This document shows, piece by piece, positions 1 to 7,633 of a stretch of DNA of 31,949 nucleotides. A program made the position numbers and the translations under genes. This DNA is from Kiloniellaceae bacterium (GTDB taxonomy: Bacteria > Pseudomonadota > Alphaproteobacteria > Kiloniellales > Kiloniellaceae): assembly GCA_021776195.1 (NCBI GenBank), contig JAJFGK010000118.1, positions 1 through 31,949 on the forward strand, given 5' to 3'. The notes below the pieces were generated by a model. It searched no databases, had not been told where the DNA came from, and saw only the letters and a list, made by a program, of their open reading frames with translations. How positions within the stretch are numbered: the first letter of the stretch is position 1; each line of letters begins with the position of its first letter.

Positions 1-612
1 GTGCCGGTGACGGTCAAGACCCGGATCGGTATCGACGATGAAGAATCCTACGAGTTCCTCCAGCGCTTCGTCGCCACGGTGGCGCAGAGCGGCTGCCGCA
101 CCTTCATCATCCATGCCCGCAAGGCCTGGCTGTCGGGTCTCAGCCCCAAGCAGAACCGCGAGATCCCGCCGCTCGACTACGAGCGGGTCTATCGTCTGAA
201 GCAGGACTTCCCCGACCTCGAGGTCGTGATCAACGGCGGGATCGCCGATCTCGACGAGGCCGAAGGCCATCTGGCGAGGGTCGACGGCGCCATGCTGGGG
301 CGGGCGGCCTACCAGACGCCCTACCTTTTGGCCGAGGCCGACCGGCGCTTTTTCGGCGAGGTCGCCGCGCCGCGCAGCCGTGCCGAGGTGGTCCGCGACT
401 TCCTGCCCTATGTCGAGCGCCGTCTGGCCGAGGGGGTGCCGCTGAAGTCGATCACGCGGCACATTCTGGGCCTCTTCCACGGGCAACCCGGTGCGCGCCT
501 CTGGCGCCGTCACCTGAGCGAGGAAGCCCACCGGCCGGGCGCCGGACCGGCGGTGATCGAGGCCGCCCTGGCGCGGGTCGAAGAGGCGGGCGCCGCACTG
601 GCGGCGGCATGA
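1..612 (+). CDS. dusA: tRNA-dihydrouridine(20/20a) synthase, C-terminal part
   Basis: This is the C-terminal 203 residues of a DusA-type enzyme, which uses FMN and NADPH to reduce uridines 20/20a in the D-loop of tRNA. The frame is open to the window edge, so the true start and the catalytic Cys lie upstream. Visible family signatures are the VKTRIGIDD strand, the HARKAWLSGLSPK segment (part of the FMN/tRNA site), NREIPPLDY, and the INGGI and GRAAYQ phosphate-binding loops of the TIM barrel. The C-terminal helical domain includes the HILGLFHGQPGARLWRRHLS segment typical of DusA. The stop codon is followed 16 bases later by the next gene on the same strand, so the two may be co-transcribed. 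The family call is firm; only the N-terminus is missing. Confidence 0.95.
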   Translation: MPVTVKTRIGIDDEESYEFLQRFVATVAQSGCRTFIIHARKAWLSGLSPKQNREIPPLDYERVYRLKQDFPDLEVVINGGIADLDEAEGHLARVDGAMLGRAAYQTPYLLAEADRRFFGEVAAPRSRAEVVRDFLPYVERRLAEGVPLKSITRHILGLFHGQPGARLWRRHLSEEAHRPGAGPAVIEAALARVEEAGAALAAA

Positions 613-628
613 GCAAAGGAACAGATTG

Positions 629-1585
629 ATGAGCCAAGTCCTGACCGAGGATGCCAAGGGCGTCTATGTCATCGTCGCCACGCCCTTTGGCGACGACGGC
701 GCGATCGATTACGACAGCGCCGACCGGCTGGTCGAATTCTATATCGAAGAGGGCGTCCAGGGCCTGACAGTGCTGGGGGTCATGGGCGAGGCGCCGAAGC
801 TGACCGACAGCGAGCAGACCGGCTTCATGCGCCACCTGCTGGCCCGGGTCGATGGCCGCCTGCCGGTGATCGTCGGGGTCAGCAACCCGGGCCTGGATAA
901 TCTCGCCGCCCTGTCCCACGCCTCCATGGAAGCCGGGGCGGCCGGGGTCATGGTGGCCGGTATCGCCAGTCTCAAGACCGACGAGCAGGCCTACGGCTAC
1001 TTCATGAAGGCCGCGGGGAAACTCGGCTCGGACGTGCCGATCTGCCTGCAGGACTATCCGCCGACCACCGGGGTCTATCTGTCGGTGCCGGTAGTCAACA
1101 GGCTGATCGCCGATCTGCCCCAGCTCAAGATGTTCAAGCACGAGGACTGCCCCGGCCACCGCAAGCTGAGCCAGATCAGGCGCGCGCCCGAGACCGAGGG
1201 CCTGCGCCGGGTCTCGATCCTGACCGGCAACGGCGGCCTCTACGTGCCCCAGGAACTGGCGCGCGGCGCGGACGGCATCATGACAGGCTTTGCCTTTCCC
1301 GGGATGCTGGCCGAGGTCTATGGCCTCTTCGCCACCGGGCAGGCCGCTCAGGCGGAGGATCTCTACGACCTCTATCTGCCGGTGCTGCGTCACGAACAGC
1401 AGTTCGGTTTCGGCCTGGCCCTGCGCAAGGAGACCCTGCGCCGCCGCGGTATCCTATCCAGCGCCAAGGCGCGCGATCCCGGCCCCAGTCTCGATGCCGA
1501 CGACCGGGCCGAACTGGACCGGCTTTTCGACCGGCTGAAGGCGAAGCTGGCGGCCGTCGGCCGCCCCGCACCGAAGGGACTCTGA
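629..1585 (+). CDS. DapA-family (dihydrodipicolinate synthase/N-acetylneuraminate lyase) aldolase
   Basis: A 318-residue class I aldolase of the DapA/NanA superfamily, which forms a Schiff base between a Lys and a 2-oxo acid. The start at ATG 629 is chosen because AAGGA at 616-620 sits 8 bases upstream; a TTG at 626 is the alternative. Residues 45-60 hold the substrate loop (VLGVMGEAPKLT, where true DapA has GTTGE), Tyr143 in LQDYPPT is the usual catalytic Tyr and Lys170 in KMFKHED the likely Schiff-base Lys. The loop differs from real dihydrodipicolinate synthase, so lysine biosynthesis is unlikely and a catabolic lyase or dehydratase is the better guess. It follows dusA closely and converges on the GMC oxidoreductase 19 bases downstream. 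The true substrate cannot be read from the sequence. Confidence 0.88.
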   Translation: MSQVLTEDAKGVYVIVATPFGDDGAIDYDSADRLVEFYIEEGVQGLTVLGVMGEAPKLTDSEQTGFMRHLLARVDGRLPVIVGVSNPGLDNLAALSHASMEAGAAGVMVAGIASLKTDEQAYGYFMKAAGKLGSDVPICLQDYPPTTGVYLSVPVVNRLIADLPQLKMFKHEDCPGHRKLSQIRRAPETEGLRRVSILTGNGGLYVPQELARGADGIMTGFAFPGMLAEVYGLFATGQAAQAEDLYDLYLPVLRHEQQFGFGLALRKETLRRRGILSSAKARDPGPSLDADDRAELDRLFDRLKAKLAAVGRPAPKGL

Positions 1586-1604
1586 AGTTGAGCCGGCGCT
1601 AGAT

Positions 1605-3236
1605 TCAGCGGGCGTCCGCGAGGATCATGTCCGAGGCCTTTTCGCCGATCATGATGGTCGGCGCGTTGGTGTTGCCCGAGACGATGGTCGGCATGATCGA
1701 CGCGTCGGCGACCCGAAGATTCTGGATACCGTGAACCCGCAGGCGCGCATCGACCACGGCGGCGGGGTCGTTGCCCATCTTACAGGTGCTGGTCGGGTGA
1801 TAGATAGTCTGGGACAGCGTCCGGGCGGCCTCGAGCCAGTCCTCGTCGGTGACCGTTTTCGCACCGGGGAGCCGTTCGGTCACGATGAAGGGCGCGAGCG
1901 CCTTGGTTTCGGTGAGCCGGCGCGACAGCTTCATCGCCTCGACGGCGGTTTCCTGGTCGAGTCTGGTCGACAGATAGTTGGGCTCGATCGTCGGATAGAC
2001 CGAGGGGTCGGGCGATTTGATCATGATACGCCCCCGGCTTTCCGGCCGCAGCTGACAGACCGACGAGGTGATGCCCGAGAAGGGGTGCATTTCCAGGCCC
2101 GGCTTGTCGGCGCTCAGGGGCTGAAAGTGAAATTGAATGTCGGGGGTTTCCAACTCGGGCCTGGTTTTGGTGAAGATGCAGACCTGACTGGCCCCCATGG
2201 CCATGGGCCCGCTGCGGAACAACACGTAGCGAAGGCCGATCATGGCGCGCCGCATCAGGTTGTTGATCTCGTCGTTCAGGGTCGGGACATTGACCTCGTA
2301 AATCATCCGGATCTGCAGGTGGTCCTGCAGATTCTCGCCGACGCCGGGCAAGGCGTGGCGCACGGTGACGCCATGGTCTCGCAGGTGGCCTCCCGGTCCG
2401 ATCCCGGAGACTTGAAGAATTTGCGGCGATCCGATGGCACCGGCCGAGAGCACCACCTCGCCGCCTGGGTTCAACCGAGCCTCGCGGCGTCGGTTTTGCT
2501 GGGTGAAGGAGACGCCCGTGACGGCGCGACCGTTCTCGGCGTCGAACAGGAGCCGCTCGACCTGGGCATGGATCTGGACCGTCAGGTTGGTTCGCCCCTT
2601 CGCCGGCCTCAGATAGGCGACCGCCGTCGAACAGCGCCGGCCCTTCCTGGCCGTCAACTGAAAGTACCCGGCGCCGTCCTGGGACGCGCCGTTGAAATCA
2701 TCGTTGCGCGGGATGCCGATCTCGTCGGCCGCCGCGATGAAGGCGTCGCAGATATCGCGCCTGACCCGCATGTCCGTGACCGCGAGCGGTCCGTCGGCCC
2801 CGTGGTGATTGTCGGCGCCCCGTTCCTGGTTTTCGGCCCGCTTGAAATAGGGCAGCACGTCGTCGTGGGACCAGCCGTTGTTGCCCAGTTGGCGCCAGTG
2901 GTCGAAGTCCTCGGCCTGGCCGCGAATGTAAAGTAATCCATTGATCGACGAGGAACCGCCGAGCGTCTTGCCGCGTGGCCAATCGAGGGCGCGGCCATTC
3001 AGTTCCGGACAGGGTTCGGTCCGGTAGCACCAGTCGGTGTTCGGATTGTGAAGGGTTTTGAAATAGCCGACCGGAACATGGATCCAGGGGTTGGTGTCGC
3101 GGCCGCCGGCTTCGAGCAGCAACACGCGCGCACCTGGGTCCTCGGACAGTCGGTTGGCCAGGACACAGCCCGCCGATCCGGCACCGACAACGATGAAGTC
3201 ATAGGCCGATCCCGTTTCGGACGGGTTGTTGGTCAT
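1605..3236 (-). CDS. GMC-family FAD-dependent oxidoreductase (choline dehydrogenase-like)
   Basis: A 543-residue flavoprotein of the glucose-methanol-choline family, which oxidises an alcohol to an aldehyde or ketone. The frame is open further upstream, but the ATG at 3236 has GGGGAGG just before it and directly precedes the FAD fold. Residues 10-45 carry the Rossmann motif VVGAGSAGCVLANRLSE ending in LLLEAGG. GMC signature 1 (WPRGKTLGGSSSINGLLYIRG region) and signature 2 (GAIGSPQILQVSGIGP) are both present. The C-terminus has the catalytic pair, His in YHPTSTCKMG and Asn in SGNTNAPT. It is divergent from the TRAP transporter and IclR regulator, so it probably oxidises the imported compound or a product of it. 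Choline is only one possibility, since substrate cannot be assigned from family membership. Confidence 0.92.
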   Translation of the reverse strand: MTNNPSETGSAYDFIVVGAGSAGCVLANRLSEDPGARVLLLEAGGRDTNPWIHVPVGYFKTLHNPNTDWCYRTEPCPELNGRALDWPRGKTLGGSSSINGLLYIRGQAEDFDHWRQLGNNGWSHDDVLPYFKRAENQERGADNHHGADGPLAVTDMRVRRDICDAFIAAADEIGIPRNDDFNGASQDGAGYFQLTARKGRRCSTAVAYLRPAKGRTNLTVQIHAQVERLLFDAENGRAVTGVSFTQQNRRREARLNPGGEVVLSAGAIGSPQILQVSGIGPGGHLRDHGVTVRHALPGVGENLQDHLQIRMIYEVNVPTLNDEINNLMRRAMIGLRYVLFRSGPMAMGASQVCIFTKTRPELETPDIQFHFQPLSADKPGLEMHPFSGITSSVCQLRPESRGRIMIKSPDPSVYPTIEPNYLSTRLDQETAVEAMKLSRRLTETKALAPFIVTERLPGAKTVTDEDWLEAARTLSQTIYHPTSTCKMGNDPAAVVDARLRVHGIQNLRVADASIMPTIVSGNTNAPTIMIGEKASDMILADAR

Positions 3237-3394
3237 TGCTGCCTCCCCGAGGTGGGGCCGAACCCCGCCGCGTCGAAAATCAATCGGATTCACTTTCAGG
3301 ACTGGAATTGATTGTTGCATGGCATTTCCATTTTGTGCAATAATGAAATTAATTATTCCAAATATGTTTCCAAAACGAACCGGGAGGATCCAAT
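3237..3394. promoter_or_regulatory. Divergent promoter/operator region between GMC oxidoreductase and TRAP genes
   Basis: This 158-base gap is markedly AT-rich compared with its surroundings and must hold promoters for both directions. It contains three copies of TTCCA (3326, 3356, 3368), one opposite-facing TGGAA (3303), an interrupted inverted repeat ATTGTTGCA (3311-3319) with TGCAATAAT (3336-3344), and AATAAT (3339-3344) facing ATTATT (3352-3357). TTCCA/TGGAA half-sites recall the operator described for IclR of E. coli, and an IclR-family gene ends the TRAP operon. That link is inference. GGGAGGA at 3382-3388 is the ribosome binding site of dctP. Confidence 0.5.
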
Positions 3395-4624
3395 ATGTTG
3401 CGTGAAACCTTGAAGCAGGTATCTCGGCGCGATGTGCTGAGGCTCGCAAAGACGTACGGCATAACCTCGACCCTGCTCGCCGCCGGTAGCCTGGCGGGCG
3501 TTGCCACGCTGCCGCAGCTCGCCCAGGCGGCGCAGTCGACCTACGACAAGCGCTACAAGAAAGAGGCCAAGTTCACCCTGAAATTCGGCGCCGCGGGCTT
3601 CAACGAGAAGAACCTGCTGATCGAGCGCGCCGGTTGCCTCCAGTTCGTCAACGATCTGGAAGAGCGGACCGACGGCGAGATCCGCATCGAGTTCATCGGC
3701 GACAATCAAATCTGCGGTCAGCTCGACTGTGTGAAAAAGACCCAGCAGGGCATCGTCGACATCTATGCCGCTTCGACCCAGAATTCCGCCGGCGGTGCGC
3801 CCTATCTGAATGTCCTGGACTACGCGTTCATGTTTCCGTCGCGTGCCGCCCAGTACCACTTCCTCTATCACCCCGGCAGCCAAAAGGTCCTGCGCGACCC
3901 GCTGCGCACGCGCCACGGGGTCCAGTTCCTCTTCAGCCACGCCGAGCTGCGTGGCATCATGCTGGGCAACAAGTGGAAGGGTAAGCCGCTCGTCGAGAGC
4001 GTCACCCAGCTGGCCGGCACGAAGAACCGCGTGACGGGAACCCAGTTGGGCCGCATCGCGATGGAGCTGATGCAGCTCAACCCGACGCCCATCGCCTGGG
4101 CCGAGACCCTGGACGGCCTGAAGCAAGGCCTGATCGACGGTGCCGAGACCTGGCCTTCGGCGGTCGCCTACGCCAATATGTCGCCGGTGGTCTCCCAGGT
4201 CGTCAATCTGGAGTTCTTCTGCGGCACCGAGCATACCGCGATGAACGCCAAGGTGTTCGACAGCCTGGGTGGCGAGCTGCAGGACGCCGTGATGGAATCC
4301 TCCTACCTGACCCAGGTTCACGTCCAGGCGGCCAATGAGGCGGCCCTGGTCAACACGGTCGGTTTCTCCGATCCGCAGCACCCCGACACGATCTTCGCCA
4401 AACACGGCACCCAGGTGTCCATGCTATCCGACAAGGCCAAGCGCGAGGCCGAGGAGATGTGCTCTCCCGAGTTCCATGCCGCCGAATGGGAGACCTGGCG
4501 CGAGCGTCTCAACGACTGGTCGGGCGGACTGGACACCTACAAGTTCATCCACGAAATCGCCCGCGAGATCCCGAAAGAGACCCTCGCCGAGAACGTCGAG
4601 CCGCGGCGCTGGTGGAAGTCCTGA
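3395..4624 (+). CDS. dctP: TRAP transporter substrate-binding protein (DctP family)
   Basis: A 409-residue periplasmic binding protein that captures a small, usually carboxylate-bearing solute and hands it to the DctQM permease. The N-terminus has a twin-arginine signal (SRRDVLRLAK at residues 10-19), a hydrophobic stretch and a likely cleavage site after AQA near residue 47, pointing to Tat export. The DctP core is recognisable: the segment LAGTKNRVTGTQLGR contains the conserved region whose Arg normally grips the substrate carboxylate, followed by NPTPIAWAETLDGLKQGLIDGAE, the family's alanine-to-DGxE motif. At about 410 residues it is longer than the usual 320-350, partly from the long signal. 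Start is set by GGGAGGA. It is separated from dctQ by a strong hairpin. Substrate is unknown. Confidence 0.93.
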   Translation: MLRETLKQVSRRDVLRLAKTYGITSTLLAAGSLAGVATLPQLAQAAQSTYDKRYKKEAKFTLKFGAAGFNEKNLLIERAGCLQFVNDLEERTDGEIRIEFIGDNQICGQLDCVKKTQQGIVDIYAASTQNSAGGAPYLNVLDYAFMFPSRAAQYHFLYHPGSQKVLRDPLRTRHGVQFLFSHAELRGIMLGNKWKGKPLVESVTQLAGTKNRVTGTQLGRIAMELMQLNPTPIAWAETLDGLKQGLIDGAETWPSAVAYANMSPVVSQVVNLEFFCGTEHTAMNAKVFDSLGGELQDAVMESSYLTQVHVQAANEAALVNTVGFSDPQHPDTIFAKHGTQVSMLSDKAKREAEEMCSPEFHAAEWETWRERLNDWSGGLDTYKFIHEIAREIPKETLAENVEPRRWWKS

Positions 4625-4640
4625 TCGCGTCTAGCTAACC

Positions 4641-4662
4641 GGGGGCGGCTTCGGCCGCCCCC
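4641..4662 (+). terminator. GC-rich UUCG hairpin after dctP
   Basis: A perfect 9-base stem (GGGGGCGGC with GCCGCCCCC) closed by a TTCG tetraloop begins 17 bases after the dctP stop. No long T-run follows (TTCGC), so it could be a partial terminator or a block to 3' exonucleases. Either would give more dctP message than dctQM message, fitting the need for excess binding protein. The rest of the 215-base gap to dctQ shows no gene. Confidence 0.7.
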
Positions 4663-4839
4663 TTCGCAGACGGTCGGGCTTCGGGCACAGTCACGGCTTT
4701 GCCCTTTGGCAGCCGTCTGGCGCTGTAGATCTCTAGTTTCGGTCCGACATCGCTCAGCGCCCATGGGGCGGTGGCGCCCGAGTTGTGGGCTTCGCGAGTC
4801 GATTCAGAGGGCCGCTGCGGAACCGAGAGGGGAACGGTG

Positions 4840-5358
4840 ATGATGATCTTGAGATGGCTCAACGATAACACCGAAAAGTCGGTGATCCTGGTTTGCTACC
4901 TTGGTATGACCGGGATCATATTCGTCGAAGTAATCCGCCGATTCGCCTTTGGCCAGCAGGCGGCTTGGAGCTCGACGATCCCGATTTACCTCTTCTTGTG
5001 GGTCACCTGGATCGGTTGCGCCTATACCTGCAAGAAGCGCAGTCATCTCCGCTTCGAAGAGCTGAGGTTACGGCTGCCCTACGCCGGGCAGTTCTGCGCC
5101 ATGCTCCTGGACCATGTGATCTGGATCGGCTTTTCGATCCTCATCATCTATTTCTCCGTCGAACAGGTGAAGCTCTCCCACGACAACTTCGCCATCGTCC
5201 AGGGCACCGACAACGTCATGCAGTGGTGGTTCTACATGGCGACCCCGGTGGCCTTTTCGCTGATCATCTTTCGTGTTTTGCAGAACCTGATCGAAGACGT
5301 GCGCCGGTTCCGCAATCGCGAGTCCTTCAACATCAAGACCGACATGCTGGGCGGCTAG
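4840..5358 (+). CDS. dctQ: TRAP transporter small membrane subunit (DctQ family)
   Basis: A 172-residue integral membrane protein with four predicted transmembrane helices, roughly residues 15-35, 45-65, 90-112 and 130-152. It includes the typical DctQ region (WITWIGCAYTCKKRSHLRFE), and DctQ pairs with DctM in the inner membrane. The start at ATG 4840 is chosen because GAGAGGGGA lies 6-7 bases upstream; the ATG at 4843 would serve as well. Upstream in-frame codons back to 4771 look non-coding. It is the second gene of the dctPQM set. Between its stop and dctM there are 73 bases that hold a short possible reading frame. Confidence 0.9.
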   Translation: MMILRWLNDNTEKSVILVCYLGMTGIIFVEVIRRFAFGQQAAWSSTIPIYLFLWVTWIGCAYTCKKRSHLRFEELRLRLPYAGQFCAMLLDHVIWIGFSILIIYFSVEQVKLSHDNFAIVQGTDNVMQWWFYMATPVAFSLIIFRVLQNLIEDVRRFRNRESFNIKTDMLGG

Positions 5359-5372
5359 AAAGGGGCGAGAAG

Positions 5373-5435
5373 ATGGCGGGCAAGAAGATAATCGTCGTGA
5401 ACTCAATTCCCTTGGCAAGTGGGGGCAAGCCATGA
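5373..5435 (+). CDS. Possible 20-codon reading frame between dctQ and dctM
   Basis: An ATG at 5373 follows AAAGGGGCGAGAAG, a plausible ribosome binding site. The frame codes for a 20-residue peptide (start MAGKKIIVVN, end ASGGKP) and its stop TGA at 5433-5435 overlaps the dctM start ATG at 5432. That overlap is the classic shape of translational coupling. I recognise no family and the peptide is too short for composition to prove coding. It could be a leader that couples dctM translation to dctQ, a real small protein, or chance. Confidence 0.3.
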   Translation: MAGKKIIVVNSIPLASGGKP

Positions 5436-6805
5436 CTGATGGCGTCTGGATCACTCTGATTTCCATTGGTGTGACGGCCCTGTTCGTGCTCGGCGTGCCG
5501 ATCTTCCTGATCATCGGCCTGTGGGTCGTCGGGGTCAGCCTGGTGATCGATTTCACACTCGCCAATATCGGGGTGACGCTCTACGAGGGCCTGAATTTCT
5601 TCGGTCTCCTGGCCTTGCCGCTCTTCATCCTGACCGGCGATCTCATCAACAAGGCGGGCATCGCCAAGCGTTTGGTCGACTTCGCCTACTCCTGCCTGGG
5701 CTGGGTCCGCGGCGGCATGGCCATGTCGGCGCTCGGCGCCTGCGGCCTCTTCGCGGCGATCTCCGGGTCGAACTCGGCGACCACCGCCACGATTGGCTCG
5801 ATCATGCATCCGGAAATGACCAAGACCGGGTATGACGAGAATTTCGCGGCCGCGACGGTCGCGGCCGGCGGCACGGTCGGGATCATCATTCCGCCGTCGA
5901 TCATTTTTATTGTCTACGGCTTCCTGTTGAACCTCTCGATCAGTGATCTTTTCCTGGGCGGCTTGATCCCGGGGATCCTGATGGTCGTGGCGATGCAGGT
6001 GGCCTGCTGGTATATGTCGCGCAAGTACGGCTGGGGCGAAATCATCAAGCCCCAGCTCAATCGCATCCTGCGGGCGACGATTGGCGCCTGGCTCGGGTTT
6101 TTCGCCATCGGGCTTGTGGTCTGGGGTATCTACACCGGTAAGTTCTCGCCCACCGAGGCCGCCGGCGTGACGGCCGGTTTCTGCCTCATCGTGGGCGTTT
6201 GCATGTATCCCTTCGGGCGTCGTCTGGGCGTTAGCAGGGACGGCAGTGTCGAAGGCATGGGCGTCACCGCGTCGCTTTTCGTCCCGGGTTTCGCCCTCCG
6301 CGATGTGCCGCAGATCGTGCTGCGCTCGGGCTTCATCACGGGCATGCTGGTGCCCTTGATCGCGATTTCCGTCGTGATGCAGCAGATCCTGTCCCTGCTG
6401 GGCGCCAAGGTCTTCGTGACCGACCTGCTGTCCAATCTGGGCGGTTACTATCCGATCCTCTTTGCCTGCATGGCGATGGTGCTGGCCGCGGGAACGATCC
6501 TGGAGAGCCTGCCCAATACGATCATTCTGGCCCCTATCCTGGCCCCCATCGCGGCCGGCATCGGGGTCGATCCGATCCACTTCGCGGTCGTCTTTCTGGT
6601 CGGCGATGCAATCGGCTTCATCACCCCGCCCTATGGTTTGAACCTCTACGTGGCGAGCGGTATCACGGGCATTCCCTATTTCCGAATATTGCGCTTCACG
6701 GTCCCCTACTTGCTGGCGCTTCTGATCGCCTGGTTCTTGATTGCCCTGATCCCTGAGTTTTCGACCTTCCTGCTGGTCCACGAGGGTGCCGGGGTCTATC
6801 AATAG
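5432..6805 (+). CDS. dctM: TRAP transporter large permease (DctM family)
   Basis: A 457-residue membrane protein of the ion-transporter fold that forms the transport channel of the TRAP system and couples solute uptake to a sodium or proton gradient. It has about 12 hydrophobic segments and clear DctM signatures: LTGDLINKAGIAKRLVDFA, the loop GLFAAISGSNSATTATIGSIMHPEM, and TVGIIIPPSIIFIVYG with its conserved PPS. The second half repeats the pattern at DAIGFITPPYGLNLY. GTGGGGGC precedes the ATG. It overlaps the short frame upstream and is followed 25 bases later by the IclR gene on the same strand, so the regulator is probably in this operon. A central stretch near residues 265-285 is longer than in many family members. 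Confidence 0.94.
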   Translation: MTDGVWITLISIGVTALFVLGVPIFLIIGLWVVGVSLVIDFTLANIGVTLYEGLNFFGLLALPLFILTGDLINKAGIAKRLVDFAYSCLGWVRGGMAMSALGACGLFAAISGSNSATTATIGSIMHPEMTKTGYDENFAAATVAAGGTVGIIIPPSIIFIVYGFLLNLSISDLFLGGLIPGILMVVAMQVACWYMSRKYGWGEIIKPQLNRILRATIGAWLGFFAIGLVVWGIYTGKFSPTEAAGVTAGFCLIVGVCMYPFGRRLGVSRDGSVEGMGVTASLFVPGFALRDVPQIVLRSGFITGMLVPLIAISVVMQQILSLLGAKVFVTDLLSNLGGYYPILFACMAMVLAAGTILESLPNTIILAPILAPIAAGIGVDPIHFAVVFLVGDAIGFITPPYGLNLYVASGITGIPYFRILRFTVPYLLALLIAWFLIALIPEFSTFLLVHEGAGVYQ

Positions 6806-6830
6806 GCCTGGACGCGAGGGAAGGTTGGCG

Positions 6831-7625
6831 ATGGCAGGTGGAGCCAGCAGGGACAAGGGCAACACCTTCTTGCGGATGTTTTGCATCCTGGAAGAGGTGG
6901 TGGATGCAAACGGACCGCTGACGGTGGCCGAGATCGGTGACGGTGTCGGCTTGCCGCGACCGACGACGCACCGGCTCTGCAAGGTCTTGGTGGCGGAACG
7001 GCTTCTGCAGTACGAGATCGACGGCAAGCGCCTGCTCGGCGGGCCCCGGTTGTTCGAGTTCGCCGGCCATGTGATGTCGGGATCTCACCTGGATCTCGAG
7101 CGGCGCGCGATTCTCGATGCCCTGGTCGAGGAGATCGGCGAGACCTGCAACATCTCGATCCCCGACGGGACCCGTATGATGTACGCCGAGCGCGTCGAAT
7201 CCCGCTGGCCCTTGCGCATGCAGCTCCCGGCCGGCACGCCGGTACCCCTGCACTGCACGGCGAGCGGCAAACTCTACCTGAGCCAACTGACGGCGCCCGT
7301 GCGCCGGCGGATGCTGGTCCGCTTGCCCCTGACCAAGAACACCCCCCGAACGATCACCGATATAGATGCCCTGGAGGCGGAGCTCCTGAGAATTCGCGAT
7401 GAGGGTTACGGTTGGGACGATGAAGAATTCGTCGATGGGCTGGTCGCGGTTTCCGTGCCGATCAAAGATCAGAAAGGCCGTTTCTGCGCCGGCCTCGCGC
7501 TCCACGCGCCAACCCAGCGAATGTCCCTGGAGGATGCGCTCAACAAGCTGCCCATCCTGGAGGCCGCCGCCAAGCAGATTGAAAGCCTGTTGGCCGACCG
7601 CGCCGCTCTCGGCCGGCGGCCGTGA
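6831..7625 (+). CDS. IclR-family transcriptional regulator
   Basis: A 264-residue regulator with an N-terminal winged helix-turn-helix (about residues 15-60; LTVAEIGDGVGLPRPTTHRL is the recognition region) and a C-terminal IclR effector-binding domain (about residues 80-255; the LHCTASGKLYLS and GYGWDDEEFVDGLVAVSVPI segments are typical). The start at ATG 6831 is preceded by GAGGGAAGG. Lying last in the dctPQM operon, it likely controls the transporter and the divergent GMC oxidoreductase according to the imported compound or a metabolite of it. Whether it activates or represses cannot be told. It converges on the DUF3179 gene with only 8 bases between the stops. Confidence 0.93.
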   Translation: MAGGASRDKGNTFLRMFCILEEVVDANGPLTVAEIGDGVGLPRPTTHRLCKVLVAERLLQYEIDGKRLLGGPRLFEFAGHVMSGSHLDLERRAILDALVEEIGETCNISIPDGTRMMYAERVESRWPLRMQLPAGTPVPLHCTASGKLYLSQLTAPVRRRMLVRLPLTKNTPRTITDIDALEAELLRIRDEGYGWDDEEFVDGLVAVSVPIKDQKGRFCAGLALHAPTQRMSLEDALNKLPILEAAAKQIESLLADRAALGRRP

Positions 7626-7633
7626 GACCATAG

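Noticed and set aside
5333..7027. 564-codon open frame on the minus strand opposite dctM
   Set aside because: It lies antisense to a clearly coding TRAP permease, is rich in Arg, Asp, His and Gln with no domain, and reflects the GC-skewed codon use of the real gene.
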